From positions 2,170,001-2,234,000 of the forward strand of contig NZ_LT906434.1 of NCBI RefSeq assembly GCF_900187305.1: a stretch of DNA of 64,000 bases, written 5' to 3'. This document shows positions 30,659-40,493 of this stretch, piece after piece (position 1 is the stretch's first letter; the number at the start of each line of letters is the position of its first letter). The notes beneath the pieces were generated by a model, which saw only the letters and a program-made list of their open reading frames with translations, was not told the origin of the DNA and did not search any database. Made by a program: the position numbers and the translations under genes. The stretch is from Neisseria zoodegmatis (lineage in GTDB: Bacteria; Pseudomonadota; Gammaproteobacteria; Burkholderiales; Neisseriaceae).

Positions 30659-31003
30659 TTATTCCTTGCGTTCAGACGGCAGAGCAGATGCAGGTACGGA
30701 GGGTGCGGCAGGCGCTACGGGGGCAGTAGGCACAATCAAATCCTGCTCGGTGATGCGGGCGGATTTTTTCACTTCGCTTCGTAGGCGGTTGTTTTCACTG
30801 CGCAAAGTCATCAAGCGGCCAAACAAAGCAAAAAGGCCGAATACCGCGCCGATTACAAAAGCACCGAAAAGCACCACAATCAAAGGCAACTCAAGCGGTT
30901 GTGCGGGCAGATAGAAAAATTGAACGGTTTGGGTGTTGCTTAAAGCGAGTACTAAAAATACCAATAAAATAAGTATTTTAATAATGCCGGAAATGATTTT
31001 CAT
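30659..31003 (-). CDS. lapA: LapA-family membrane protein
   Basis: 114-residue protein with two hydrophobic helices (IIKILILLVFLVLALSNTQTV and LIVVLFGAFVIGAVFGLFALFG) and a Pro/Ala-rich tail. This matches LapA (DUF1049), partner of LapB. Start ATG 31003 has GGAG six bases upstream; the GTG at 31006 is less likely. Confidence 0.88.
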   Translation of the reverse strand: MKIISGIIKILILLVFLVLALSNTQTVQFFYLPAQPLELPLIVVLFGAFVIGAVFGLFALFGRLMTLRSENNRLRSEVKKSARITEQDLIVPTAPVAPAAPSVPASALPSERKE

Positions 31004-31395
31004 CACATGCTCCGTATTCTGATTATTCTTGAGGTAGAAAACAGCAGGCCGTCTGAAGCGGCGGTTGCAGATTTAACAGTTTAAACGATTTGCCGCGTTT
31101 ATAGCAAAGAAAGCGCAAAGCCGCGTGCATAACCATGCGCCCTTTCCTGCCGCCCCACCTGTTTTCAGACGGCCTGAAACAGGCTCGGCCATATCAGCCT
31201 AAGTTCGCCGATATACCGATATTTTGAAACGGTTTGGCGGTAAAACGCTCTGTTCAAGGTTATAATCCGCTTCTGACACTTTAAAATTAAGCAGGCATGG
31301 CGTACCATGTCGGCTATTGATTCAACAGCGGAAATCCAACCGCCTGCCCGCATCGGCGGCTGCCGGCCACACCAAATGATAAAAAAGGAAACCCT
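31004..31395. other. Intergenic region between lapA and the zinc-finger gene
   Basis: About 390 bases between divergent genes. It holds two single DUS (near 31049 and 31160). I saw no other repeat, RNA or coding signal; promoters for both sides must lie here, but none is distinct. Confidence 0.4.
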
Positions 31396-31584
31396 ATGAG
31401 CAACCAAAACGCCACTATCGTTATCACTCCTCACGACCTGCCCCTGCACTGCTCCGGCCCGAAAAACGAATCTTGGAACGGCCATCCGCGTGTTTTCCTG
31501 CCGATTCAATCCAACGGCACCGTCGAATGCCCTTATTGCGGCACGGTTTACCGTTTGGAAGGCGAAATCAAAGGCCATCACTAA
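31396..31584 (+). CDS. Small zinc-finger protein (zf-CHCC / NDUFS6-like)
   Basis: 62-residue protein with a Cys/His metal site: LHCSGP...WNGHPRVFL...CPYCG, the pattern of the zf-CHCC family related to mitochondrial complex I subunit NDUFS6. It has a clear AAAAGGAA ribosome site and a strong terminator after it, so it is monocistronic. The bacterial role is unknown; a single zinc ion is expected. Confidence 0.88.
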   Translation: MSNQNATIVITPHDLPLHCSGPKNESWNGHPRVFLPIQSNGTVECPYCGTVYRLEGEIKGHH

Positions 31585-31643
31585 TCCGAACATCAAACCG
31601 CCGCGCCTTGCAGTGGTAATGTGAACGCTACGATTCCAAAATG

Positions 31644-31676
31644 AAAGAGACGCTACCGGCCACGAAGCGTCTCTTT
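31644..31676 (+). terminator. Terminator after the zinc-finger gene
   Basis: Perfect stem AAAGAGACGCT / AGCGTCTCTTT with an 11-base loop and a T-run, on the plus strand. Confidence 0.88.
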
Positions 31677-31769
31677 TTATTCATTTATTTCAGCTTTTTC
31701 GCAACACAGGGAAAATGTAGCGGGCATTTCGTTTATAATGCCGATATTATTCTTATCGCTTACAACGCC

Positions 31770-32117
31770 ATGATAAAAAAATATTTTCTGATTTTACCGA
31801 TTTTATTCTGCGCTGCCTGCGGTACGCAAAAAGCCGTCCGCCCCGACGCACCGGCTCCCGTGGTGGCCGAATCCCAATCCCAAACCATCCACTACAAATC
31901 GTATAAAGGCAAAATGCTCACCGCCGTTTACTACAACAACCACAGCCCGCTGACGGTCGAGCTGCGCGAAGGCAACACCACCGAAACGCTCAAGCAAATC
32001 CAATCATGGGCCAAAGGTGTGGAATACAGCAACGCCTCAACCCGCTGGCACGTTCAGGAAGACCGGGCCACGCTGAAACGCAAAGGCAAGGTAACGGTTT
32101 ACCGCGAAGTGGATTAA
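31770..32117 (+). CDS. MliC-like (C-type lysozyme inhibitor) lipoprotein
   Basis: 115-residue lipoprotein from ATG 31770 (IKKYFLILPILFCAACG, lipobox Cys about 17). The mature part, with YYNNHSPLTVEL, SWAKGVEYSNASTRWHV and ATLKRKG, matches the MliC beta-barrel shape of c-type lysozyme inhibitors. An upstream extension of 43 residues overlaps the preceding terminator and is rejected. The lysozyme-inhibitor function is inferred from fold-like motifs. Confidence 0.65.
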   Translation: MIKKYFLILPILFCAACGTQKAVRPDAPAPVVAESQSQTIHYKSYKGKMLTAVYYNNHSPLTVELREGNTTETLKQIQSWAKGVEYSNASTRWHVQEDRATLKRKGKVTVYREVD

Positions 32118-32365
32118 ACTTCAGCGTTTTCATCACAATACAAGGCGGATTCGTTCCGCCTTTGTTCTTTATTTTCAGACGGCCTGTTGTGTTTTCCAAA
32201 CCTTCATACATAAAACACCCCCGAAACGCAGAAACATCCGGCTTCGGGGGCATATTCATTTATAAACTGGCAACTCGCTTTGTGTTCTCAAGCAGGCAAA
32301 CTCAATCTTAGCCTAACTTGCTTTTGAGACGGCCTCAGCCTTCATGTGTGGCGCCGCAATGCTGC

Positions 32366-33115
32366 TTAACGGTGTCCGGCAGTGTTGTAACGTTTTTCCA
32401 AAGTTGCAAACAGCCAGCTCAAACACATGGTCAACATCAAGTAAATCAACGCAACCGTATAAAGCGGCGTATCGTAAATCGAATACCGGCCGGAAATGGT
32501 TGATTGCACATAAGCCAATTCGGTAACCGCAATCGCCGACAACAGCGAGCTGTCTTTCAACAGCGTAATAAATTCGTTTGCCAGCGGCGGCAGCATACGG
32601 CGTAGAGCCTGCGGCAAAATCACATAACGCATCGCCTGCGGATAAGTCAGGCCGAGCGAGCGCGCCGCTTCAATCTGGCCGCGGTCGATGGATTGGATGC
32701 CGGCGCGGAAAATTTCCGTGATATACGCACCCGCGTTCACCGTTAAAGCCAAGGCACCCGCAATCAGCGCTCCGTAATTGCGGCGCAGCTCAACGGCCAA
32801 ATCACCGCGGATCAACCAGCCGTCGGTCGGATGAATCAACGCCACAGACCACACAAAATACCAAATAAAAATCTGTACATATAACGGCGTACCGCGGAAC
32901 AGCGTCACATACACCAGCGATGCCGTGCGTAGAAGCCAAGCAAACGCGCGGGCAAACACATTGCCTTTTTCAAAACGCATCAACCGCGCCAAAGCACCGA
33001 ACAGACCCAAAACCGTGCCACCCAATGTGGCTGCAATCGTCAATCCCAGCGTGGTCAACGTACCGTAAATGAACATCTCGCGATATTCAAGGATAATGTC
33101 GAAACGAAAATTCAT
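32366..33115 (-). CDS. Amino-acid ABC transporter permease (HisM/GlnP type)
   Basis: Inner-membrane permease of a polar amino-acid importer (249 residues). It has five or more helices and the EAA loop EAARSLGLTYPQAMRYVILPQALRRMLPP, which docks to the ATPase. The N-terminus starts YREMFIYGTLTTLGLTIAA. The binding protein and ATPase are not adjacent, so this is an orphan permease that must pair with subunits encoded elsewhere. The substrate is not defined. Confidence 0.9.
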   Translation of the reverse strand: MNFRFDIILEYREMFIYGTLTTLGLTIAATLGGTVLGLFGALARLMRFEKGNVFARAFAWLLRTASLVYVTLFRGTPLYVQIFIWYFVWSVALIHPTDGWLIRGDLAVELRRNYGALIAGALALTVNAGAYITEIFRAGIQSIDRGQIEAARSLGLTYPQAMRYVILPQALRRMLPPLANEFITLLKDSSLLSAIAVTELAYVQSTISGRYSIYDTPLYTVALIYLMLTMCLSWLFATLEKRYNTAGHR

Positions 33116-33507
33116 GCGCCCGCTCTAAATATATTCAAGGGAAAGAGAAAACCGGCATCACGCAAACGCCGGACGAAGCCAAGTATTTTACAAGAAAATA
33201 CACATCTTGAAATGATTTATTTCAGACGGCCTCTTCTGCTGCCTCGCCATAAAGCAATATAACGATTACGTTTGCAACCAAAAACTAAAGACAACATTCC
33301 CGCCCTACCGCTCAAACAAAAAACCGTAAAAGCTTTTCAGACGGCCTCATGCAAGGAATGGGAACAGGCCGTCTGAAAAGCCCGGGCAGCCTAGTTCAAA
33401 ATTGACCTACAGAAGGAAAAAGCGGATAATCCCGCACCTTATCCATTTCATGTTTCAGACGGCCTAACTGTTTGAAACATTTTATTTTTAAAAGCAAACA
33501 ACACATC
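33116..33507. other. Intergenic region with four DUS
   Basis: About 390 bases between the divergent permease and trhP genes. It contains DUS copies near 33221, 33337, 33367 and 33453; the middle two form an outward-facing inverted pair. No ORF or RNA gene recognised. Confidence 0.55.
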
Positions 33508-34863
33508 ATGAAATCACCCGAACTCCTCCTTCCCGCCGGCGGTCTCGAACGCATGCGCGCCGCCTACGATTTCGGCGCCGATGCCGTTTATGCCGGCAGC
33601 CCGCGCTACTCCCTGCGCGCCCGCAACAACGAATTCGCCAAACTGCCGGTGCTGGAACAAGGCATCCGCGAAGCACACGAACGCGGCAAAAAATTCTTCC
33701 TTACCGTCAACACTTTGCCGCACAACTCCAAACTGAAAACCTTTATGGCCGACATGGAGCCGCTGATCGCCATGAAGCCCGACGCGCTGATTATGGCCGA
33801 CCCCGGTCTGATCATGCAGGTGCGCGAAAAATGGCCGGAAATGCCGATTCATCTTTCCGTGCAGGCCAACACCACCAACTACTGGGGCGTGAAATTCTGG
33901 CAAAAAATCGGCGTGGAGCGGATTATCCTCTCGCGCGAATTGAGCATGGAAGAAATCGCCGAAATCCGCCAAGAGTGCCCCGACATTGAATTGGAAGTGT
34001 TCGTGCACGGCGCATTGTGTATCGCCTACTCCGGCCGCTGCCTGCTTTCCGGCTACTTCAACCACCGCGATCCCAACCAAGGCACTTGCACCAACGCCTG
34101 CCGTTGGGACTACAAAGTACACGATACCGAAACCGACGAAATGGGCGATGCCAAATTGTTGCAAGGCTTCAATTTCAACCAAGCGCAAGAAGAAGCCAAT
34201 GCCGCGTTTGAAGGCATCAACGGCCAAGTGCGCCATCCCGAAGCCAACAAAGTGTTCCTGATTGAAGAAGCCAACCGCCCGGGCGAGCTGATGCCGATTA
34301 TGGAAGACGAGCACGGCACCTATATCATGAATTCCAAAGACTTGCGCGCCATCGAGCAAGTGGCCAAACTCGCCGAAATCGGCGTGGACAGCCTCAAAGT
34401 GGAAGGCCGCACCAAATCGGTTTACTACGTCGCCCGCGTCGCCCAAGCCTACCGCAAAGCGATTGACGATGCCATGACCGGAAAACCCTTTGATTACAGC
34501 CTATTGGCCGAACTCGAAGGCTTGGCCAACCGCGGCTATACTTCAGGCTTTTTGGAGCGCCATCAAACGCAGGAATACCAAAACTACCTGCACGGCCATT
34601 CGCTGGCCAAACAAAGCCAGTTTGTCGGCCAAATTACCGAAATCGATGCCGACGGCTGGGCGACGGTGGAAGTGAAAAACCGTTTTGCCGTGGGCGACAC
34701 CATTGAAATCATCCACCCGCAAGGCAACCAAACGCTGGTGCTGGAAGCCATGACCCGCAAAGGCGAAGCGGTGGATGCCGCGCCCGGCAACGGTATTCAG
34801 GTAAAGATTCCGAACATGCAGGGTAAAGATAAGGCCTTGATTGCGCGGATTATGAATCCTTAA
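33508..34863 (+). CDS. trhP: tRNA hydroxylation protein P (U32 peptidase family, YegQ)
   Basis: U32-family protein (451 residues from ATG 33508) needed for hydroxylation of wobble uridine in tRNA. Signature ELLLPAGGLERMRAAYDFGADAVY at the start; a Cys set for a 4Fe-4S cluster around CIAYSGRCLLSG and GTCTNACRW (about residues 170-210). A C-terminal domain follows from about 360. The upstream 12 codons to 33472 have no support. It is followed 12 bases later by dtd. Confidence 0.9.
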   Translation: MKSPELLLPAGGLERMRAAYDFGADAVYAGSPRYSLRARNNEFAKLPVLEQGIREAHERGKKFFLTVNTLPHNSKLKTFMADMEPLIAMKPDALIMADPGLIMQVREKWPEMPIHLSVQANTTNYWGVKFWQKIGVERIILSRELSMEEIAEIRQECPDIELEVFVHGALCIAYSGRCLLSGYFNHRDPNQGTCTNACRWDYKVHDTETDEMGDAKLLQGFNFNQAQEEANAAFEGINGQVRHPEANKVFLIEEANRPGELMPIMEDEHGTYIMNSKDLRAIEQVAKLAEIGVDSLKVEGRTKSVYYVARVAQAYRKAIDDAMTGKPFDYSLLAELEGLANRGYTSGFLERHQTQEYQNYLHGHSLAKQSQFVGQITEIDADGWATVEVKNRFAVGDTIEIIHPQGNQTLVLEAMTRKGEAVDAAPGNGIQVKIPNMQGKDKALIARIMNP

Positions 34864-34875
34864 AACAGGTGCATC

Positions 34876-35337
34876 ATGAGAGCCGTGATTCAAAAAGTAA
34901 CCCGCGCTCAGGTAAAAGTGATTGAAGCCGACCGCAGCGATGTAACCGGAGCCATCAACCACGGCTTTATGGTGTTGCTGGGCGTCGGCGAAGGCGATAC
35001 CGAAGCCGATGCGCAATATATTGCCGACAAAATCGCCAACCTGCGTATTTTTGAAGACGACGCAGGCAAATTAAATCAGTCTTTAAAAGATACGGAAGGA
35101 GCGATTTTGCTGGTTTCCCAATTCACTTTGTATGCCGATGCCAGAAACGGTCGCAGACCTTCGTTTTCCAATGCCGCCAAACCCGAATCCGCCAACCGTC
35201 TGTATGAATATGTGGCGGATTTACTGAGAAAACACGGCATTACAGTCGAAACCGGCCGTTTCCAAACGCACATGCAGATAGATTTGTGCAACGACGGGCC
35301 GGTAACGCTGTTGCTGGATTCTAAGAAACTATTTTGA
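34876..35337 (+). CDS. dtd: D-aminoacyl-tRNA deacylase
   Basis: Removes D-amino acids mischarged on tRNA (153 residues). It begins [15 protein letters not shown] and has the active-site [17 protein letters not shown] and the cross-subunit Gly-Pro motif in [10 protein letters not shown]. It sits 12 bases after trhP, so the two tRNA-related genes are likely cotranscribed. Confidence 0.96.
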   Translation: MRAVIQKVTRAQVKVIEADRSDVTGAINHGFMVLLGVGEGDTEADAQYIADKIANLRIFEDDAGKLNQSLKDTEGAILLVSQFTLYADARNGRRPSFSNAAKPESANRLYEYVADLLRKHGITVETGRFQTHMQIDLCNDGPVTLLLDSKKLF

Positions 35338-35401
35338 GCGTTAAACGATAAAACTTTCGGTTTATGTGTTCCCAAACCTTCAAAGAAAGCGGAGTCAATA
35401 C

Positions 35402-35980
35402 ATGAATAAATTATGGTTACCGGCTTTGGTATTTTTCTTGTCGGCATGCTCTTTTACTCCCAAACCCTATATTTCCGATGTATATCAGAAATACAAGGTC
35501 AGCGATTTAAAAGTGCCTGAGCGTCCTCATGTTTTAAAGTTGGAAACCGAATTTACCAGAAACGGTAAACCCTTACCTGCTGTAAGACCGGAACTTACCC
35601 AAGCAGTCAATCAAGCGCTGAATGAAACAAAAGTCGCCGTTTCCGTTCCCCAGTCAGAATCGACATTGAAGATTTACGCAAATAACATCGTTAATATGAA
35701 AAACGCTATCGAAAGCGGCATCGGAACCGGTGTAACTTTTGGACTGGCGGGAAACACAGTTCGTGACGACTACACATTTATATGCAGCTACTCACGCGGC
35801 AATCAGGAATTAAGCAAAGCCGAATTCGACCATGCCATCGTATCGAATATCGGTGCCAGAGCCGCCCCTATCGGCCTGATTCCGCAAAAGAATTTACAGC
35901 AAGCTTTTTTTACCGTTACAAAAGATGTAGTAGTCAATTGCTTGGGCGATTTGCAGAAAAAAGGTTTCCTCCTCCCTTAA
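35402..35980 (+). CDS. Predicted lipoprotein, unknown function
   Basis: 192-residue lipoprotein (signal LWLPALVFFLSAC, lipobox Cys about 14). ATG 35402 has GGAG upstream. The mature part carries a hydrophobic Gly-rich segment (GIGTGVTFGLAGNTV) in the middle. I do not recognise a family with confidence. It follows dtd by 64 bases and ends at a shared DUS terminator. Confidence 0.75.
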   Translation: MNKLWLPALVFFLSACSFTPKPYISDVYQKYKVSDLKVPERPHVLKLETEFTRNGKPLPAVRPELTQAVNQALNETKVAVSVPQSESTLKIYANNIVNMKNAIESGIGTGVTFGLAGNTVRDDYTFICSYSRGNQELSKAEFDHAIVSNIGARAAPIGLIPQKNLQQAFFTVTKDVVVNCLGDLQKKGFLLP

Positions 35981-36008
35981 TTTAAGTGTAAAGGCATTGC
36001 ATATAAAT

Positions 36009-36041
36009 ACAGGCCGTCTGAAAATTTTCAGACGGCCTGTT
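36009..36041. terminator. Bidirectional DUS hairpin between lipoprotein gene and msrAB
   Basis: Inverted ACAGGCCGTCTGAAAA / TTTTCAGACGGCCTGT with almost no loop, between converging genes. Confidence 0.85.
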
Positions 36042-36059
36042 GCTCGTTTTAAAAGCGTA

Positions 36060-37637
36060 TTAACGATTCACGCTTGATTTCAGATGGCCGTAGCCTTCGG
36101 CATCCATTTTATCCAACGGAATGAAACGCAGGCTGGCACCGTTGATGCAGTAGCGTAAACCGCCTTTGTCTTTCGGGCCGTCGGGGAACACGTGGCCTAA
36201 GTGTGAATCGGCGGCACGGCTGCGCACTTCGATGCGGCGCATGTTGTAGCTGAAATCATCATGTTCGGTAACGGCTGCTTGTTCAATCGGGCGGGTGAAA
36301 CTCGGCCAGCCGCAGTGGGAGTTGTATTTATCGGCGGAGCTGAACAGGGGTTCGCCGCTAACAACATCCACATAAATACCCGGCTCAAACAGATGGTCGT
36401 ATTCGTGGCTGAAAGCATACTCGGTGCCGCTTTGCTGGGTAACGCGGTATTGCTCGTCAGTCAATTTGCGTCTCAGTTCGGCATCGCTCGGTTTGCGGTA
36501 AGTGGCTGCATTAAAACCTTTTTCGGTTTCAGGCGCACTTTTGCCGGGCAGCGGTTCGTCGGCCTTACGGATGTCGATGTGGCAGTAGCCGTTGGGGTTT
36601 TTGATCAGGTAATCCTGATGGTATTCCTCTGCTTCATAGAAATGTTTCAGAGGCAGGTTTTCTACCACCAGCGGCAGTTTGTATTTGGTTTGCTCTTTTT
36701 TCAAGGCGGCTTCTACAACGGCTTTTTCGGCAGGATTGGTGTAGTAAACGCCGGTGCGGTATTGAGTACCGCGGTCGTTGCCTTGTTTGTTGAGGCTGGT
36801 GGGGTCGATTACGCGGAAATAGTATTGCAGGATATCGTCGAGGCTGAGCTTGTCGGCATCGTAGTTTACTTTCACGGTTTCGGCATGGCCGGTATCGCGG
36901 TAAACCACGTCTTCATAAGAAGGGTGGTCGGTTTTGCCGTTGGCGTATCCTGATACGGCATCCACTACGCCGGGCACGCGCTGGAAGTAGGCTTCCAAGC
37001 CCCAAAAGCAGCCTCCGGCCAGATAAATGGTTTTGGTGTTTATCACAGCAGATTCCTTTTTCTTGTCGCTCGGTTTGTAAAATTGAGTTTTCAGACGGCC
37101 TATGTCGGCATCGGGGTTGTCTATCAATGCCAATGCCTGCGCTTCGTTGATGCTACCTTTAACGATGCGGGCGACTTCGCCTTTTGTGTTGAGCACCGCC
37201 CATGAAGGGTAAACGCTGATATTCAGGCTTTTGGCAATTGTACCGCCCTCATCCGCAATCACCGGCAGGTTGGGATAGTTGAGGCCGGCATACCATTGCT
37301 GGAATTCGCCCGGTTTTTTCTCGCCGAGGAAGCCCGGAGAGGCCACGGTAATCAGATTGGCCGTCTGAAAACGGCTGTCTTTTACCCATGCCTCGGTGTG
37401 CCCCAGCTCGGACAAACACAGCGGACACCAGCTTGCCCAGAATTTAATCAGCGTGGGTTTGTCTTTTTTCAGATAGTTTCCGGCTGGTTTACCGTGAGTG
37501 TCGTGCAGCTTTTGCAATACTTGCGGTACGGGCGCAGCGGCCGCAGATTGTGTTTGCGGCAATAAAACAGCTGCACCGGCGCCAATGACGGCAATTAGGG
37601 CAAAAATTTTCCAGCCCCCATGCTTTTTGGTTTTCAT
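36060..37637 (-). CDS. msrAB: Three-domain methionine sulfoxide reductase MsrAB (PilB)
   Basis: Exported repair enzyme (525 residues) with three domains in one chain, typical of Neisseria. Residues 1-40 are a signal/anchor helix. A thioredoxin-like TlpA domain has [14 protein letters not shown] (about 70-85). MsrA has the catalytic Cys in [12 protein letters not shown] (about 207-218). MsrB ends with [11 protein letters not shown] (about 495-505). The N-terminal domain recycles the other two with electrons from DsbD. ATG 37637 follows AGGAGAAAGTG. DUS lie inside near 37095 and 37357. Confidence 0.96.
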   Translation of the reverse strand: MKTKKHGGWKIFALIAVIGAGAAVLLPQTQSAAAAPVPQVLQKLHDTHGKPAGNYLKKDKPTLIKFWASWCPLCLSELGHTEAWVKDSRFQTANLITVASPGFLGEKKPGEFQQWYAGLNYPNLPVIADEGGTIAKSLNISVYPSWAVLNTKGEVARIVKGSINEAQALALIDNPDADIGRLKTQFYKPSDKKKESAVINTKTIYLAGGCFWGLEAYFQRVPGVVDAVSGYANGKTDHPSYEDVVYRDTGHAETVKVNYDADKLSLDDILQYYFRVIDPTSLNKQGNDRGTQYRTGVYYTNPAEKAVVEAALKKEQTKYKLPLVVENLPLKHFYEAEEYHQDYLIKNPNGYCHIDIRKADEPLPGKSAPETEKGFNAATYRKPSDAELRRKLTDEQYRVTQQSGTEYAFSHEYDHLFEPGIYVDVVSGEPLFSSADKYNSHCGWPSFTRPIEQAAVTEHDDFSYNMRRIEVRSRAADSHLGHVFPDGPKDKGGLRYCINGASLRFIPLDKMDAEGYGHLKSSVNR

Positions 37638-37880
37638 CACTTTCTCCTGTTGATAGGGATTTTATAAAGAAGACGAACAAGGAGGGAAATTCTTACACGG
37701 TAGATTTTAAGAAATGTTTTAGTTTGAAAATTTTAAAAAGTGACAATATGTTATTTTTATATACTTCTGTGAATCTCCAAGCAAACTGCTAAAAACACAT
37801 ACTAAGTTGTATCAAATAACTATAGCGAAGAAATTGCTAAATAGCTTAGAGAATGAAGCCGATTGGCTCAAAACATCACA
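37638..37880. other. AT-rich region upstream of msrAB
   Basis: About 240 AT-rich bases up to the start of a decayed insertion sequence; no DUS and no coding signal. The msrAB promoter should lie here but is not distinct. Confidence 0.35.
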
Positions 37881-38522
37881 CTAAAGCCGCAGGATTTTTA
37901 ACTGCTGCATTGGTATTCCACAATTAAAACGAAACTTACATTCTTGCAAGAACAGAGAAAAAGACTTCCGGTTAATCCCGCTTTATTTGCATAAGATACG
38001 TTTCGCCTGATTCCAAAAATTCTCAATGTCGTTGATGTGGTTTTGTCGTTCAGCAAATGACTTATTGTGATTTATCCGGTGGTAGCAAAAACCGCTGATA
38101 TCCGGTACGTCGTAACTGCTTAAACAATCCATGCAACCTACGCTGTCAGGCATGATTTTCTCTGAAATAACAGGAAATATACTTTCTTTTTTGGCGTTGT
38201 TCACTACGACCGTAAAACTTTACCCCCACATTTGAGGACACCGAAAACCACTACCTTACCCGCTACACCCCTACCGCGATTTACTTCACGCTTACCATCG
38301 AAATAGCTCCCATCTAACTCTACATCTCACTCAAAAACCTGATCTGCTTCCAAAGCTAAATGATGGCTATAACGAGACGGATTTTGCAACCAAAGAGAAT
38401 GGTTGTATTGGGCTGAATACCCAAAATATCGGCAGCCAAATGTGCAATTATTTCGAATAAAAAATATTCAAGAATTTTATTTGTTTCTTGTTACGGTAAG
38501 TTTTGCAGTGGGTTATCCTCAT
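37881..38522 (-). pseudogene. Decayed IS1016-like (IS1595 family) transposase
   Basis: Remnant of a transposase of about 215 residues, read on the minus strand in several frames. It can be followed from ATG 38522 (MRITHCKTYRNKKQIKF) through AADILGIQPNT, HHLALEAD, VELDGSYFDGKR and GRGVAGKVVVFGVLKCGGKV. It continues with YHRINHNKSFAERQNHINDI and ENFWNQAKR to SGINRKSFSLFLQECKFRF, ending at TAG 37883. At least two stop codons (one at 37985) and three frameshifts interrupt it. The DGSYF and IENFWNQAK blocks are diagnostic of IS1595/IS1016 DDE transposases. Intact inverted ends were not found. Confidence 0.85.
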
Positions 38523-38617
38523 TTTGACAGCCTATCATGACTACTAGTCTATGACAGCTAATTTTTATTAACGTTGAATTTATTAACATTGAAAACGTTT
38601 ACCAAACGTCTAAAAAC

Positions 38618-38648
38618 AAAACAAGCCGCAATTTCTTGCGGCTTGTTT
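38618..38648 (-). terminator. Terminator after tRNA-Asn
   Basis: Stem AAACAAGCCGCAA / TTGCGGCTTGTTT with a 5-base loop, hairpin plus T-run on the minus strand. Confidence 0.85.
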
Positions 38649-38659
38649 CATGATTTATT

Positions 38660-38735
38660 TGGCTCCCCGACCTGGGCTCGAACCAGGGACCTGCGGATTA
38701 ACAGTCCGTCGCTCTACCGACTGAGCTATCGGGGA
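38660..38735 (-). tRNA. tRNA-Asn (GTT)
   Basis: 76-base cloverleaf with encoded CCA; acceptor TCCCCGA/TCGGGGA, anticodon loop CTGTTAA giving GTT, T-loop TTCGAGC. It lies beside the IS relic. Confidence 0.96.
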
Positions 38736-38853
38736 ATAGCTATAAATTATATTAGTAAATTAAATTCTTGTCAAATAAAAATCCAACTATCGTCACCTTA
38801 TAATTTACAAATAAGCTACTTACAAAATGATAATTAAATTTTATTTAAATCGA

Positions 38854-39216
38854 TTATAAAATATCTGCAATATGTTTTGCAGCACGTTTAGCGTCTAATA
38901 AGATTAGCCCTAATTTACCACTCTCACGTGCCATCAGTGCAAGAACTGCACTATTTCCAGCTTGGCTCAGCAAAACATATCCATGCGTTCCTTTTACCAT
39001 CACCTGATCTAATTCACCACACGCCAATTCATGCACTGCTCTATTACCTAACGCCAACAGCGTGGCAGACATTGCACCTACGCGATCAGCATTAAGATTA
39101 TTGGGCAACAAGGTTGCAATTGGCAAACCATCCGTAGAAATAACAGCTGATGCTGTAATATCGGTTGACGTATTATTTAAATCGCTTAACACTGAAATTA
39201 ATAACTGTTCACGCAT
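38854..39216 (-). CDS. Roadblock/LC7-domain protein (MglB/CvnB-like)
   Basis: 120-residue single-domain protein. The pattern ASAVISTDGLPIATLLPNN, MSATLLALGNRAVHEL, VMVKGTHGYVLLSQAG and AVLALMARESGKLGLILLD is the alpha/beta roadblock/LC7 fold. Proteins of this fold regulate small Ras-like GTPases as GAPs or scaffolds (MglB in Myxococcus, CvnB in Streptomyces). It is the last gene of a five-gene minus-strand set. Its GTPase partner is two genes upstream. Confidence 0.85.
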   Translation of the reverse strand: MREQLLISVLSDLNNTSTDITASAVISTDGLPIATLLPNNLNADRVGAMSATLLALGNRAVHELACGELDQVMVKGTHGYVLLSQAGNSAVLALMARESGKLGLILLDAKRAAKHIADIL

Positions 39217-39291
39217 GTTCTTATTCCATTAACATAATATCAATATACTTATAATAAACACAAAGTAAAAAATCTCTTGGCTTTTTAATTC

Positions 39292-39933
39292 TTAATATTT
39301 GCCATAGCGGTTATGTAATACCTTTACTAAGGTAACAAATTCTTCCTTATTTAAATCAGGAACTCCACCAATAACCAAGATCAGTTTACTCATGCCAATA
39401 TATAGAGGGAAAAAAGTTAATTCACTCTGCCCAGATGGATCACAAATGCCCCACGCGCTATGATGGATATGAAGATTATTCTTGATCAATAATTGATGTC
39501 TATCAACTACTTCTGCAATTTCTCCCGCAAGAATACCTACTTCTTCTGCAGCTTCATGATGAAAACCAGCATTAGCGAAATACAAACCGTTTTCGTCGGC
39601 CAACAATGCCTTGCCCGAATTAGACAACTTAGCCAATAATTCAGGGAGCTGCTCATCAGACAGATTTAAATCTTCATTGCCAACACTTTCATCACCATAC
39701 AAAAATTCAAGACGTTGTAATCTGTAAAGTAAATTAAGTGCGCTCTCAAAGTCATTTGTTTCGGCCCATTTCATCAGCTTATCACTACTGATGGTTTCGT
39801 TTGGGTCTGCACGTAAAAGACCATAAAGGAGGGTTCGGCTCGCGCTGGCTGTATCACCTGAAACTGCATAATACGCGCCAGCCGGAGTAATTTTAGGGTA
39901 CAAATTTGATTGTAAAGAAAGTGTAGATTCCAT
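39292..39933 (-). CDS. Unknown protein between roadblock and GTPase genes
   Basis: 213-residue cytosolic protein that I do not recognise. The first part is helical (DFESALNLLYRLQRLEFL). The C-terminal part (about 125-213) has strand-helix blocks AAEEVGILAGEIAEVVDRHQ, LLIKNNLHIHHSAWGICDPS and YIGMSKLILVIGGVPDL. These could form a second roadblock-like or profilin-like fold, an inference only. It starts one base from the GTPase stop, so it is tightly coupled and likely to act with it. Confidence 0.75.
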   Translation of the reverse strand: MESTLSLQSNLYPKITPAGAYYAVSGDTASASRTLLYGLLRADPNETISSDKLMKWAETNDFESALNLLYRLQRLEFLYGDESVGNEDLNLSDEQLPELLAKLSNSGKALLADENGLYFANAGFHHEAAEEVGILAGEIAEVVDRHQLLIKNNLHIHHSAWGICDPSGQSELTFFPLYIGMSKLILVIGGVPDLNKEEFVTLVKVLHNRYGKY

Positions 39934-39934
39934 C

Positions 39935-40471
39935 TTATACCTCTAATCCCGGGTCAATTGAGAAGAGCATCGCAGTAACCAATTGTTTAACATCATCCTC
40001 TCTACGTGCATCAATTTCAAAGACCGGTACATTAAAATTATTCTGAGCTAAATATTTTTGATATACATCAACTCCGGGTAATGAACGGATATCCATTTTG
40101 GTCACCCCTACCACTAAGGGAGCAGTTTTTAGCAATTCACGGAAAGCATCTAAGAAAAATTGTAAATCTTTTAATGGATTTGTTCTCGTATTATCCAACA
40201 ACAGTATTAAACCCATACTGCCTTGACTTAAAATTTCCCACATAAAATTAAAGCGTTCCTGCCCGGGAGTTCCATACAAATGAACTTTAGTCTCTTCATC
40301 CAAGCGAATAACACCATAATCCATGGCAACAGTCGTATATCCCTTCCTAACCAGAGTCATATCAGATGCATCCGCATCTGTCTGCACAGGCGGTTCATCA
40401 GATAAGGCTGAAATAGCCGTTGTTTTGCCTACGCCTACAGGACCGGTAAAAATAATTTTATTTTCCTTCAT
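39935..40471 (-). CDS. Small Ras-like GTPase (CvnD/MglA type)
   Basis: 178-residue GTPase. G1 is GPVGVGKTT (10-18), G3 is LYGTPGQERFNFMWEIL (about 66-82), and G4 is VTKMD (about 121-125). The GTPGQ-x-RF-x-FMW form is closer to CvnD GTPases of actinobacterial conservons than to Myxococcus MglA. It lies in the middle of the roadblock module, 22 bases after the receiver-like gene. The likely role is a GTP/GDP switch controlled by the roadblock protein; targets are unknown. Confidence 0.88.
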   Translation of the reverse strand: MKENKIIFTGPVGVGKTTAISALSDEPPVQTDADASDMTLVRKGYTTVAMDYGVIRLDEETKVHLYGTPGQERFNFMWEILSQGSMGLILLLDNTRTNPLKDLQFFLDAFRELLKTAPLVVGVTKMDIRSLPGVDVYQKYLAQNNFNVPVFEIDARREDDVKQLVTAMLFSIDPGLEV

Positions 40472-40493
40472 TTTGTCATTACCTCTTAATATA

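Noticed and set aside
31165..31596. 144-codon frame opposite the small zinc-finger gene
   Set aside because: It overlaps a well-supported gene with a ribosome site and zinc motif on the other strand; its own sequence matches no family.
38206..38522. IS relic as a real small gene (37983-38204 frame)
   Set aside because: The open part is only the middle of a transposase whose start and end are in other frames or behind stops.
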